Assembly: GCA_030706405.1 (NCBI GenBank)
Contig: JAUZOO010000003.1
Coordinates: forward strand, 1-64,000
Source of the DNA: Bacteroidota bacterium
GTDB taxonomy: Bacteria; Bacteroidota; Bacteroidia; Bacteroidales; JAAUTT01
Reading direction: 5' to 3'
Length of the DNA stretch: 64,000 nucleotides
The notes under the pieces are model-generated. The model worked only from the letters and a program-made list of their open reading frames with translations. It was not told the DNA's origin and ran no database searches. A program made the translations under genes and the position numbers. This document shows positions 35,703-43,208 of the stretch, piece after piece (the stretch's first letter is position 1; each line of letters starts with the position of its first letter).

Positions 35703-36042
35703 TATTCCACAAACAGGGTAAACTGATTAATAATTTCAACGAGACCCTGTCCGAAAAAAGCATCCTCATGCATTGCAAGCTTTTAAAGATGAATATCTTT
35801 TCGATTTTCTAAATATTCAGGCAGAAGATGAAGCGGACGAGCGGGTGTTCGAATCTGAAATCGTACGGAACATCAAGCAATTTATCCTTTCCATAGGAAA
35901 AGAATTTACGTTAATGGGCAATCAGTAGTGGCTACTTGTCAACGGTGACGAATTTTTTTATTGACTTGCTGTACGGTAGTAGAATTTGCATTCAAAACGA
36001 TCGAAAAACCAATGGGTGTAGCAACCTATACATTTATGTGTA
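35703..36042 (+). pseudogene. DUF1016 (YhcG-type nuclease family) remnant, middle and C-terminal pieces
   Basis: Pieces of one DUF1016 gene in order: LFHKQGKLINNFNETL; then, after a frameshift near 35775, AFKDEYLFDFLNIQ and VRNIKQFILSIGKEFTLMGN; an in-frame TAG (35926-35928); LLVNGDEFF; another shift; and, after loss of about 60 codons at about 35970, VEFAFKTIEKPMGVATY. Blocks such as KDPYxFDFL, FLLELGxGFxFVGxQ and GDEFFxDLL are typical of YhcG relatives. It was broken at least four ways. The 3' end merges with the 3' end of the hipT-like gene on the other strand. Confidence 0.75.
35972..36036 (+). repeat. 65-bp direct repeat, right copy (DUF1016 sequence)
   Basis: Matches 5445-5509 at 63 of 65 positions in the same orientation. 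The two changes are synonymous in the DUF1016 frame. Confidence 0.9.
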
Positions 36043-36970
36043 AAAATTTTTCTTCAATATGCTCTTTATAGTTGATTTTAAGTTCATCCGTCAGAAAACT
36101 GATGTCAATGAATTGTAACCAAAGCGCCTTGGCTTTTTCCATTTTCTTGAAAATATTATCCTGTTGTTTGGAATCTAATCCCAAGGTTTGAAAAGCTACT
36201 GTAAAGTCTTTGCGTTTAATTTTTTTCTTTTTTCCATTGAGGGTCAAAGCCAAATCCTCATCATCGGCAGGATTTACCAATGAAGTTGCAACCAAATCAT
36301 ACCCGGGAGATAAGATGGGGCCAATTCCAGGTTGTTGAATCAACGAAAAATTTTTGAGATGCATATCAGCGTTTCCTGTAAGAAATGAAAATACTACCTG
36401 TTCGAAAAAATTTATCAAATCCAATCCTGGATTTGTAGAGTATTTCAATATGGCTTTGCCCACTTGTTCGTAGGAACCATGATACTTGTCTTCGGTCAAC
36501 CGTTCCGTTAACTGACACATGTCTTCCATGTGAAGTTTTCCCTTTTTAGTTCGATCAATACGTTTAGTGATATAGGCTAAGCCACCTGATTGAAGACGGA
36601 TAAGGCTGTGTGGCACAACATTTATTCTGGCTATTTCAGCCAAATGCATTGTCAGGTCTTCCACCTCTGGTAATTGAGGATAATGCTGTGTTGGAGGTTT
36701 TAAGATGTAGCCTCCCCATAAACCTACAATGGTAAAACGTTTGGGGGCATTCTGACGATTTCCCTTTAAGATATCCAAGGATAGCTTGGGCTGTACGCCC
36801 GTTACAGCCATTTGATTTCGTATTACTTGTAAGGCCAGCTCCTCCATTTGATCTTCTGTGTAAGGAAGCTCCGGTTGAGAAGGCTGTCCAAAAATTTTTT
36901 TACTGCAAAGCGGATGAAAATCTGCCTCGGTACCATTTAAAGGTTGATAACAGTATAAACATATTTTCAT
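36026..36970 (-). CDS. hipT: HipT-like serine/threonine kinase toxin (HipA C-terminal domain)
   Basis: 314 residues. A small Cys/His cluster opens the protein (CLYC, HPLC; residues 4-22, zinc-ribbon-like). The HipA kinase core follows: the Gly-rich stretch AVTGVQPKLSL (55-65), a Lys strand (GGYILKPP), the catalytic block GNADMHLKNFSL and the metal-binding Asp in GYDLVA. In HipA/HipT the loop before GxQxK carries inhibitory phospho-serines; here the positions read Ala55-Val-Thr57, so at most one phosphorylatable residue remains. The start overlaps the stop of the upstream gene by 4 bp (ATGA). The stop codon lies inside the DUF1016-derived repeat, so the last four or so codons may not be original. 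Confidence 0.85.
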   Translation of the reverse strand: MKICLYCYQPLNGTEADFHPLCSKKIFGQPSQPELPYTEDQMEELALQVIRNQMAVTGVQPKLSLDILKGNRQNAPKRFTIVGLWGGYILKPPTQHYPQLPEVEDLTMHLAEIARINVVPHSLIRLQSGGLAYITKRIDRTKKGKLHMEDMCQLTERLTEDKYHGSYEQVGKAILKYSTNPGLDLINFFEQVVFSFLTGNADMHLKNFSLIQQPGIGPILSPGYDLVATSLVNPADDEDLALTLNGKKKKIKRKDFTVAFQTLGLDSKQQDNIFKKMEKAKALWLQFIDISFLTDELKINYKEHIEEKFLHINV

Positions 36971-37299
36971 TTTACAACCTCCTCATTTACGGCAATAACA
37001 CTTACTGCTCCAATGCAATCTTTGCAACACGTCAGCAACAATCCCATTCGATCCCGGGGATTAAGTTTCCAGTTTTTCTCAGCAATATCCAACAACCATC
37101 CCTCCGGTATTAATCCATCAAAAAAGGGAAAAAGAACCTTGTTGTTGTAAGTGGCTATCCTTAAAGGTAAAGTAAGGCTGACAGGTTCAGCATTAGGGTC
37201 TTCCAGATAGTTGTCCTCGTATGTAAAATGATACCCTTCCTCATCTTGCATCAACCATCCGGCTCTTATGTCATGTATTCTAATTTCTGCCTTTCTCAT
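36967..37299 (-). CDS. hipS: HipS-like protein (HipA N-terminal subdomain 1)
   Basis: 110 residues corresponding to the N-terminal lobe that is part of HipA in two-gene systems: AGWLMQDEEGYHFTYEDNYL, SLTLPLR, LFPFFDGLIPEGWLLD and NPRDRMGLLLTCCKDCIGAVSV. In the three-gene hipBST arrangement of E. coli O127, this separate subunit acts as the antitoxin of HipT. Here the order hipB, hipS, hipT is the same, with a 12-bp gap before and a 4-bp overlap after. The assignment rests on family layout and order. The neutralising role is by analogy. Confidence 0.82.
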   Translation of the reverse strand: MRKAEIRIHDIRAGWLMQDEEGYHFTYEDNYLEDPNAEPVSLTLPLRIATYNNKVLFPFFDGLIPEGWLLDIAEKNWKLNPRDRMGLLLTCCKDCIGAVSVIAVNEEVVK

Positions 37300-37311
37300 C
37301 GTTAGTTCCCA

Positions 37312-37536
37312 TTATCTGGTTTCTGCTAATTGATCTGTTTTACGATTTATAGGTACTGCACCTACCTGATGACCGAAAAGTTGAAGCACCTGGTTTACCT
37401 TATCCAATCGTAACGTTTCTTTGCCTTGTTCCAATTCCCGCACAAAGCGAAGTCCAACGCCGGCCTTTTCAGCTAGTTCTGGTTGTGTAAGTCCGGCACT
37501 CTTTCTTCGCTGTTTTACAAATTCACTTAAATTCAT
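37312..37536 (-). CDS. hipB: HipB-like Xre/Cro helix-turn-helix regulator
   Basis: A 74-residue single-domain HTH_XRE protein (LSEFVKQRRKSAGLTQPELA, VGLRFVRELEQGKETLRLDK). It is the first gene of the hip operon. Three palindromic sites of one type lie just upstream, starting 5 bp before its start codon, as expected for autorepression by HipB. A short C-terminal tail follows the HTH. In hipBST systems HipB mainly represses the operon and strengthens HipS. Confidence 0.88.
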   Translation of the reverse strand: MNLSEFVKQRRKSAGLTQPELAEKAGVGLRFVRELEQGKETLRLDKVNQVLQLFGHQVGAVPINRKTDQLAETR

Positions 37537-37540
37537 ATTT

Positions 37541-37558
37541 TATACCTTATTGGGTATA
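37541..37558. promoter_or_regulatory. hip operator 1
   Basis: TATACCTTATTGGGTATA, a TATACC / GGGTATA inverted repeat starting 5 bp upstream of the hipB start codon. Confidence 0.75.
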
Positions 37559-37580
37559 AATATAATAATTATTTTTTAAT

Positions 37581-37598
37581 TACACCCTATCGGGTGCA
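37581..37598. promoter_or_regulatory. hip operator 2
   Basis: TACACCCTATCGGGTGCA, the most diverged of the three sites, beginning exactly 40 bp from operator 1. Confidence 0.7.
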
Positions 37599-37620
37599 AT
37601 TATAGCATTTTGCTAATATT

Positions 37621-37638
37621 TATACCTTATCGGGTATA
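37621..37638. promoter_or_regulatory. hip operator 3
   Basis: TATACCTTATCGGGTATA, one base different from operator 1 and again exactly 40 bp from operator 2. Confidence 0.75.
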
Positions 37639-38096
37639 AATATTAAATTTAATGTTTTAGGATAAACCATTTTTTATGAGTGCAGAATGCTTAATTTATT
37701 AATTATGAATGCATGTTTAATGTAAAGGATGAATGGAAAACATATTTTTTTACACATTCCTTGTTGCATCATATCTTCCCTTCCGATTTTCTTGAAAGAT
37801 TGCATTCTTGTTTTCAAGAAAGCAATCTTTCAGTTCTTCAAGAATTCAAATCAAAATTCATGCACCCCATCAATCCTGAAAGAAATTTTGGTTGAAGGAA
37901 TGCAATTAAGCTTCAAAGTTGATTTTAAGGCAAATAGTCCAACAAGAATATATATCCAAAGATGGCGTTATTTGGCATTTCTATGCACCGTTTGTCATAC
38001 ATATCACTGTAGTACAGCTGTGTAATAGCGCTTAGCTTTGCTCTCGATCGACCCAAAGTCAATCAACTATCCTTTAATATCAATGAAACTAACACG
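37639..38096. other. Stretch between hip operators and mobilization genes
   Basis: Two overlapping plus-strand frames (37713-37895 and 37729-38025) show no family features and I do not call them genes. The stretch contains a strong hairpin at 37794-37831. It may be decayed mobile-element sequence. Confidence 0.4.
37794..37831. repeat. Hairpin, 10+6 bp stem
   Basis: GAAAGATTGC and GCAATCTTTC form the outer stem, TTCTTG and CAAGAA the inner stem after one mismatch, around a TTTT loop. There is no T-tract, so it is not a standard terminator. Confidence 0.6.
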
Positions 38097-38124
38097 AATC
38101 CGTCCATCGGGACGGATTTTATTT
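38097..38124 (+). terminator. Terminator-like hairpin ahead of the mobilization region
   Basis: AATCCGTC (38097-38104) and GACGGATT (38111-38118) around a 6-nt loop, followed by TTATTT. It could end transcription entering the mobilization module. Confidence 0.45.
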
Positions 38125-38146
38125 GCGCCGGCAAATAGCAAGCTGT

Positions 38147-38184
38147 GTTCTGAGCCGCCCGAAATGCTTTCGGCTGCTCAGAAC
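38147..38184. other. Candidate oriT of a Bacteroides-type mobilization module
   Basis: Nested inverted repeats GTTCTGAGC/GCTCAGAAC (38147-38155 and 38176-38184) and CCGAAA/TTTCGG lie 60 bp before the MobC-like start codon. Origins of transfer in Bacteroides mobilizable elements usually lie in this position and contain such repeats. No nic site could be assigned. Confidence 0.45.
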
Positions 38185-38244
38185 GACTTGCCCTTGACAG
38201 GGATAGTTTTACTCCGGAGTCGTAAACCTAAAACAACAACAAGC

Positions 38245-38712
38245 ATGGAAAAGAATGACAAACAACCTCCCCAACGAAAGAAAGGAGGAAGAATTCCTAA
38301 AAATGATCCTGCCCTGTTTCGCTACACAGTGCGTTTCAACGCCGTCGACCACGCCCGCTTTTTGTCGCTATTTGAGCAATCGGGCATGCAAACCAAAGCT
38401 CATTTTATCGTAGCCCGGATTTTTAATGAATCGTTTAAAGTGCTCCAAATTGATAAAACGGCGGTGGATTATTACACGCGATTGACCACTTTTTATGCAC
38501 AGTTCAGGGCTGTCGGGGTGAATTATAACCAGGTTGTAAAAGCTATCAACAGCAATTTTACCGAGAAAAAAGCCCTTGCATTTCTCTATAAACTAGAAAA
38601 ACATACGGTAGAACTGGTGGCCCTGAACAAACAAATAATCGACTTGACCCGTGAATTTGAACAGCGATGGTTGCAAAAATCAATGTGGGAAGTTCTCTTT
38701 TCGGAGCCTTGA
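38245..38712 (+). CDS. MobC-like plasmid/transposon mobilization protein
   Basis: About 155 residues from the ATG at 38245 (MEKNDKQPPQRKKGGRIPKN). The upstream open frame back to 38038 runs through the candidate oriT and is unlikely to be translated. The basic N-terminus and RYTVRFNAVDHARFLSLFEQ suggest a ribbon-helix-helix DNA-binding unit. The helical C-terminus (YYTRLTTFYAQFRAVGVNYNQ, VVKAINSNF) matches the relaxosome accessory proteins of Bacteroides mobilizable elements. It overlaps the relaxase start by 46 bp, the usual arrangement. It appears intact although its partner is not. Confidence 0.8.
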   Translation: MEKNDKQPPQRKKGGRIPKNDPALFRYTVRFNAVDHARFLSLFEQSGMQTKAHFIVARIFNESFKVLQIDKTAVDYYTRLTTFYAQFRAVGVNYNQVVKAINSNFTEKKALAFLYKLEKHTVELVALNKQIIDLTREFEQRWLQKSMWEVLFSEP

Positions 38713-39263
38713 CATATAACCAGCGAAAAATAGACGAAGGGGAAGGCAGGGTTTTATGCGATGATGCTGGAAATAAAGTAGGGAATCCTTTCAAATCTTC
38801 ACTTTTTGAAAAATCGGCAGGTTATAATGCTATCCAGGAGCGCTGCGAAAAGTCTAAAGAAGTCCTCAAAGATAAGCGACTTAAAGAAAGAACAAAACAA
38901 TCGGTAGCAACCGCCATGCGACAAGCCTCCAACCGTTCCGCCTTTGAGAAAGAACTTTTGAAAAATGGGATAGATACTGTTATTCGGCAAAATGATACGG
39001 GGCGAATTTATGGGATAACCTTTATCGATCACCATACAAAATGTGTACTCAACGGCTCCCGATTGAGAAAAGAGTTTTCGGCCAACAACTTTAATGAGCT
39101 GTTCCATGCACCTCTCGATGAGCGTGAGAAGCATCCACTGCAGGAAGATAAGGAAAGTTCCGAAATCTCTTTTGAGTTGCTATCTCGAACTCAACGAGGA
39201 ACCGAAACATTGAACAAAGTATGGATATTTTCTATCACAAGTTTGGCGGGATTCATTTGGTAG
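38667..39263 (+). pseudogene. Relaxase (MobA-like), internally deleted: catalytic HUH segment missing
   Basis: The first 30 or so residues (MVAKINVGSSLFGALTYNQR) are the N-terminus of Bacteroides relaxases. They are joined in frame to what is normally the C-terminal half (DDAGNKVGNPFKSSLFEKSA, ERTKQSVATAMRQAS, RIYGITFIDHHTKCVLNGSR). The central 200 or so residues with the HxHxV metal site are absent, so it cannot nick DNA. After about residue 170 the sequence runs into the neighbouring ATPase remnant and stops. The frame itself is open, so a short non-catalytic protein may be made. Confidence 0.8.
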
Positions 39264-39828
39264 TCATCGACGGGATCGCTGATCTTATCCGTAGCGCTAA
39301 CGATGAAATGGAAAGCATTGCTATTATTGATAACCTTTATCAGCTGGCCGGAATTTACAAGACTTGCATTGTATGTGTTCTACATTTTATTCCGAATGGG
39401 ATTAAGCTTCGTGCCCACATCTGTTCCGAGTTGCAACGCAAAGCGGCAACGATTCTCTCGATCGAAAAAGATGAAGGCCCGACGGTATCCGTTGTAAAAG
39501 CATTAAAGGTGAGAGATGGCAGCCCACTTGTGTGCCCTTAATGCAATTTTCATGGAACAAGGAGTTGGGCATGCATTCCTATTGCGGAGAGAAAACTCGT
39601 GAAGAAAAAAAGAAACGAAAAGAAAAGGTACTGATCCATTTGGCGGAGGATATTTTTTCTCAACAAAATCATGTCACTTACATTGAACTTTGCGATCAGG
39701 TTCAAAATTTATTGGATGTAAAAGAACGGACGGCAAAAAGTTATGTTCGCTTTATGCGGGAGAAGGGCGTAATTATTAAAGACCCTACAAATCAAAACTA
39801 TTTTATCCTTGGACAGCTTAATTCTTAA
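39184..39828 (+). pseudogene. Mobilizable-element AAA ATPase (RepA/DnaB-like), 5'-truncated and frameshifted
   Basis: The frame from about 39221 reads YHKFGGIHLVVIDGIADLIR (Walker B region), TCIVCVLHFIPNG, SELQRKAATILSIEKDEG and VVKALKVRDGSPL. A one-base loss at about 39529 shifts the frame, which resumes VPLMQFSWNKELGM through VKERTAKSYVRFMREKGVI to a TAA at 39828. The Walker A half is missing. This is the typical AAA ATPase of Bacteroides integrative or mobilizable elements, fused by deletion to the relaxase tail. It is not functional. Confidence 0.75.
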
Positions 39829-39833
39829 GCCTT

Positions 39834-40109
39834 ATGAATATTGACAGAGAAGAGTTTATTTCATGGATGGAACGGATTCAAGACAGATTTGATATGCTTG
39901 ATAAAAAGATAGACCGTATGAATAATGTCCGTAACTGTCTGGAAGGCGAGCAACTGTTGGATAATCAGGATTTGTTGATGATTACAAAATTGTCACTACG
40001 GACATTGCAGCGTTTTCGATCAAGTGGAAAATTGCCCTATATTAATAAATCGGGCAAATGCCTTTATCGGGCATCAGATGTTCACCGGTTAATCCGTAAG
40101 ATTTTGTGA
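39834..40109 (+). CDS. Helix-turn-helix (excisionase/MerR-like) protein of a mobile element
   Basis: 91 residues. An N-terminal amphipathic helix is followed by a winged-HTH of the HTH_17 type (LLMITKLSLRTLQRFRSSGK, LPYINKSGKCLYRASDVHRL). Such proteins sit beside the ATPase and primase genes of Bacteroides mobilizable elements and are annotated as DNA-binding or excisionase-like. It starts 5 bp after the ATPase remnant. It appears intact, but no integrase is left in this window. Confidence 0.8.
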   Translation: MNIDREEFISWMERIQDRFDMLDKKIDRMNNVRNCLEGEQLLDNQDLLMITKLSLRTLQRFRSSGKLPYINKSGKCLYRASDVHRLIRKIL

Positions 40110-40255
40110 TTGTATATTTTACTAATAACTAACAACTAGTTTAATAGACACACTTTATAACGGTATTAGGAGGATACATAATTTATCCATTTTAAGTATA
40201 TTACCTAGCATAGCAGCTTTATTATTGAGAAATAAATAAAGAGTTAAATTTAGTT

Positions 40256-41020
40256 CTAGGCTAAATTGTTAAGCCATTTTTTCAACTGAACAGATTTATC
40301 CCTGCTCACCAATATGTTTTCAATAGTAGGCGGTATTAATTCAATTTTGAGTTGACTGTTAAAAGATTGATGAATTTTATGTATAGATTTTAGCGAAACA
40401 ATAAATTGTCGGCTTATCCTGAAAAAGATTTCAGGGTCTAATTCTTTTTCGAGCATTTCCAACGTTTGATCTACCATGAAACGCTGAGAGTTATGTGTAA
40501 TAATAAACGTAGTTTTGTTTTCTGAAGTAAAGTATGCGATATCGTTTACCATAACGATTAAATAAGTGTCCCTGTAAGAAATCAAGAACCGGGTACGATA
40601 TATGGGGCGCTTTGCCTGCATGTTTTTAACAAGCTGCAATATACCTTCATCAATATGCGATCCGATAATGGACTTTACTTTACGAATACTTTTTTCGAGC
40701 TTATCCGCTTCCAAAGGTTTCAGAAGGTAATCTACACCATTTACTTCGAAAGCTTTAAGTGCATATTCGTCGTAAGCGGTGGTGAATATAACCGGGGCTG
40801 TGATCGTTACATAATTGAAGATTTCAAAGCTCAACCCGTCGGTTAACCTGATATCCATGAAAATAATATCCGGCTGATCGTGTTCTTTGAGCCATTTAAT
40901 ACTAGCCTGAACCGTTTGTAGCCTCCCTGTTACAGTGATTTCACTGTCAATAATATTCAGCATTTTTTCGAGCCTTTGAGCATTAGGCAGCTCATCTTCG
41001 ATTATTAAAACACTTAGCAT
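40256..41020 (-). CDS. LytTR-family response regulator
   Basis: 254 residues. The receiver domain (1-120) has acidic residues in IIEDE, the phospho-acceptor Asp56 in IIFMDIRL, a Thr in FTTAYDEYAL and the Lys in YLLKPLE. The C-terminal LytTR DNA-binding domain (about 145-254) is recognised by VNDIAYFTSENKTTFIIT, MLEKELDPEIFFRISRQFIV and LVSRDKSVQLKKWL. It is the last gene of the efflux operon, 18 bp after its cognate kinase. LytTR domains bind paired direct repeats about 21 bp apart; such a pair lies ahead of the first gene of this operon. Confidence 0.93.
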   Translation of the reverse strand: MLSVLIIEDELPNAQRLEKMLNIIDSEITVTGRLQTVQASIKWLKEHDQPDIIFMDIRLTDGLSFEIFNYVTITAPVIFTTAYDEYALKAFEVNGVDYLLKPLEADKLEKSIRKVKSIIGSHIDEGILQLVKNMQAKRPIYRTRFLISYRDTYLIVMVNDIAYFTSENKTTFIITHNSQRFMVDQTLEMLEKELDPEIFFRISRQFIVSLKSIHKIHQSFNSQLKIELIPPTIENILVSRDKSVQLKKWLNNLA

Positions 41021-41038
41021 ATAAATTCTTTTTAAGCA

Positions 41039-42082
41039 CTAATCCAAAGTTATCAATGGAACCATTACTTTAAAAAAGTCATGGTCATCAGTAATGACTA
41101 GGGCTTTCTTATTCATTAAGCGATATCTTTCCCGGATATTTTTAAGCCCCATATTTGTACTGGGTTCGTGAATTGTTTTGGGCATTTTGTTATTCTCTAC
41201 CACCATAAATTTACTCTTGGGAAAATAGATATGGATATTTAACGGTGAATCTGTACTAAACAAATTATGTTTAATAGCATTTTCGATAAGCAGCTGCAAC
41301 GTTAATGGAGGCAGGCCAGACTGAGCTGCTGCCTTATAGTCCTCAATATCGATTTTAATTCCTTCTCCGTACCTGATTTGGTACAAAAATAAATAGGCTT
41401 TAATAAATTCCAGTTCATCTGTTAAGGGTATAACATTCTGCATCCTGTTCGTGAGCATATACCTGTAAATGGAAGAAAGTTTAGCTACATAGGAAACGGC
41501 TGTCGAAGGTTGGTCCTCTATTAATGCCGTTAAAATGCTAAGATTATTAAACAGAAAATGTGGGTCAAGTTGTAATTTAAGAGCATCAAGCTGCGCCTGA
41601 GTGGTATATTGTTCCATCTTTAGAGCCTGCATTTTCGCATCGTTCCACCTGTAAAAAAAATATTCAGCGGTAAAAGCAGCCGTAATCAATAAAGAAAAAA
41701 TGACACCAATGATGATAGTTTGTCTATACAGCAAATCATCATACTTAAAATACGCCGGAAAACTAAAACTAAAGAACAACGTAATTATGACGGAGACGAT
41801 AGTTATATGTAAAGAGAGCTGGATAAAAAACCTGCTTTTGATCCTGTTTTCCCATGGATACCAATTATTTAGTAAGGTAGTAAGCTGTATGCCGGTTTCA
41901 AATAATCCTGTCGCGTAAAACATGATAAACCCGAATTCTAAAATACAATCGGACAGAGAATAATAACGCCAGCTATTATAGATCCGTTCATACGGGTTAA
42001 TTAAAATGATGATCAGGAATAAGACGACTCCCAAGACCGGGTAGCCATACAATCGGAAAAACTTATAGCTATGCTTACTCAT
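41039..42082 (-). CDS. LytS-like sensor histidine kinase
   Basis: 347 residues. The N-terminal part (1-155) has four predicted membrane helices and no large sensor domain. The His_kinase domain has the phospho-accepting His in QLDPHFLFNNL, and the ATPase part carries LLIENAIKHN and MGLKNIRERY. It pairs with the adjacent LytTR regulator. A small extracytoplasmic surface suggests it senses the membrane or a small molecule. Placement inside an RND efflux operon suggests it controls the pump. Confidence 0.9.
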   Translation of the reverse strand: MSKHSYKFFRLYGYPVLGVVLFLIIILINPYERIYNSWRYYSLSDCILEFGFIMFYATGLFETGIQLTTLLNNWYPWENRIKSRFFIQLSLHITIVSVIITLFFSFSFPAYFKYDDLLYRQTIIIGVIFSLLITAAFTAEYFFYRWNDAKMQALKMEQYTTQAQLDALKLQLDPHFLFNNLSILTALIEDQPSTAVSYVAKLSSIYRYMLTNRMQNVIPLTDELEFIKAYLFLYQIRYGEGIKIDIEDYKAAAQSGLPPLTLQLLIENAIKHNLFSTDSPLNIHIYFPKSKFMVVENNKMPKTIHEPSTNMGLKNIRERYRLMNKKALVITDDHDFFKVMVPLITLD

Positions 42083-42134
42083 ACTAAAATAAAGAAAACA
42101 GTGTTAATTTCGGAATATATCAGTTTATCCGTTT

Positions 42135-42494
42135 CTAGGTTTCATTAAAATTTAGGAATCCCCACTTTACTTTTAGCTCAAGCAGTGTTCCTGATTTGTT
42201 GATCGTGAAACGTCCATGGTAGAATTTGTCATTCTTCGGGTCAATCACGGTGCCCTCAAAGACTTTTTCGTTCAATGGCTTCAGGTCTTTAGCAACAATT
42301 TTGTTGTCATATTTTTTATCTTTTACGGTTTCTGTACTGATCTGCCTGGCTGTTATAGTCTGCCCTTCACTGTAAAATTCAATTATATCTTTATCAGGGG
42401 TTAACCATTTACCTGATATAGCCGCCTGCTGAGACCAAGAGGTAAAACTAACCATTATTAGAAAGTGTGCTATAAAAAAAGATTGTTTATACAT
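42135..42494 (-). CDS. DUF2147-like secreted small protein
   Basis: 119 residues with a signal peptide (about 1-21, SFTSWSQ). The body resembles DUF2147: ISGKWLTPDKDIIEFY, a central beta region and VFEGTVIDPKNDKFYHGRFT followed by LLELKVKWGF. The usual Cys pair of many DUF2147 proteins is missing. Function unknown. It lies in the efflux operon between the kinase and the beta-barrel gene. Confidence 0.65.
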   Translation of the reverse strand: MYKQSFFIAHFLIMVSFTSWSQQAAISGKWLTPDKDIIEFYSEGQTITARQISTETVKDKKYDNKIVAKDLKPLNEKVFEGTVIDPKNDKFYHGRFTINKSGTLLELKVKWGFLNFNET

Positions 42495-42515
42495 GTTATT
42501 AAATTTTAAAGTTAT

Positions 42516-43142
42516 TTATAAAGGAGCTTTGAGGCCTATCACTACACTGATGCCACTCAAGTGGGTGTATGAACTTTTAGGAAGATCCGGAATAGTGGAT
42601 GCTTGCGCTTCCAGAAAGATGATATACCCCTTTGATAATTTGAAATTGACGCCTGCGCCTGCATTAATGTACAGGTTTGTTGTCGAAGCTGTCGTATAAC
42701 TAACCGTGTTAGCCTTCGTATCAAAGGCAGTGGTCGGAATATCAATAAAGGAAGCGCCTGCACCTAATAAAATAAAGGGCTGCCATTTGCCAAAGTTTTG
42801 CTGATAACCTGTGCTTAGTCCCAGGTTAGTACTGTTTGCCTTGGAATTAAACTGGGAGGTCACTGTTCCAAATACGCTTTGAGATTTGAAGTTAACTGTT
42901 GTTTGGCCAAACTGCAGTTTGGTAAATAAATGTCGCTGGTAGTTGAGCTGCAGATAGGTCATTGCATTGGAGCCATACAAGGTTTTCGGGTCATTGGTCT
43001 GATCGAACGGGATGAAGACGCCGACGGCTCCTCCAAAATCAAGATAAAATTTTCTTTCTGACGGCTCAACGGCATTTTGCGCGCGCGCCGCGACTGCTGA
43101 AGTACCAATGTAAATTAAAACAATGAAAAAATTAGTTTTCAT
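42516..43142 (-). CDS. Outer-membrane beta-barrel protein
   Basis: 208 residues, signal peptide about 1-21 (AVAARAQ). It has alternating hydrophobic strands with aromatic ends (FYLDFGGAVGVFIPF, MTYLQLNYQRHLF, TNLYINAGAGVNFKLS) and a terminal strand GISVVIGLKAPL. This is the pattern of an OmpA-like or OMP_b-brl porin domain of about eight strands. Role unknown. The operon position suggests envelope adaptation. Confidence 0.75.
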   Translation of the reverse strand: MKTNFFIVLIYIGTSAVAARAQNAVEPSERKFYLDFGGAVGVFIPFDQTNDPKTLYGSNAMTYLQLNYQRHLFTKLQFGQTTVNFKSQSVFGTVTSQFNSKANSTNLGLSTGYQQNFGKWQPFILLGAGASFIDIPTTAFDTKANTVSYTTASTTNLYINAGAGVNFKLSKGYIIFLEAQASTIPDLPKSSYTHLSGISVVIGLKAPL

Positions 43143-43208
43143 AAAAATACATATTGGAAGCTACAGTCTTAACAATGAGGAAAAAACATTTGAGGCAGTC
43201 ATATCCTT

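Noticed and set aside
37713-38025. Overlapping plus-strand frames before the mobilization genes
   Set aside because: Two frames overlap with no clear coding bias, and neither shows a domain. A large hairpin lies inside them.
38038-38244. N-terminal extension of the MobC-like protein
   Set aside because: It passes through two hairpins including the candidate oriT. The basic N-terminus typical of the family begins at 38245.
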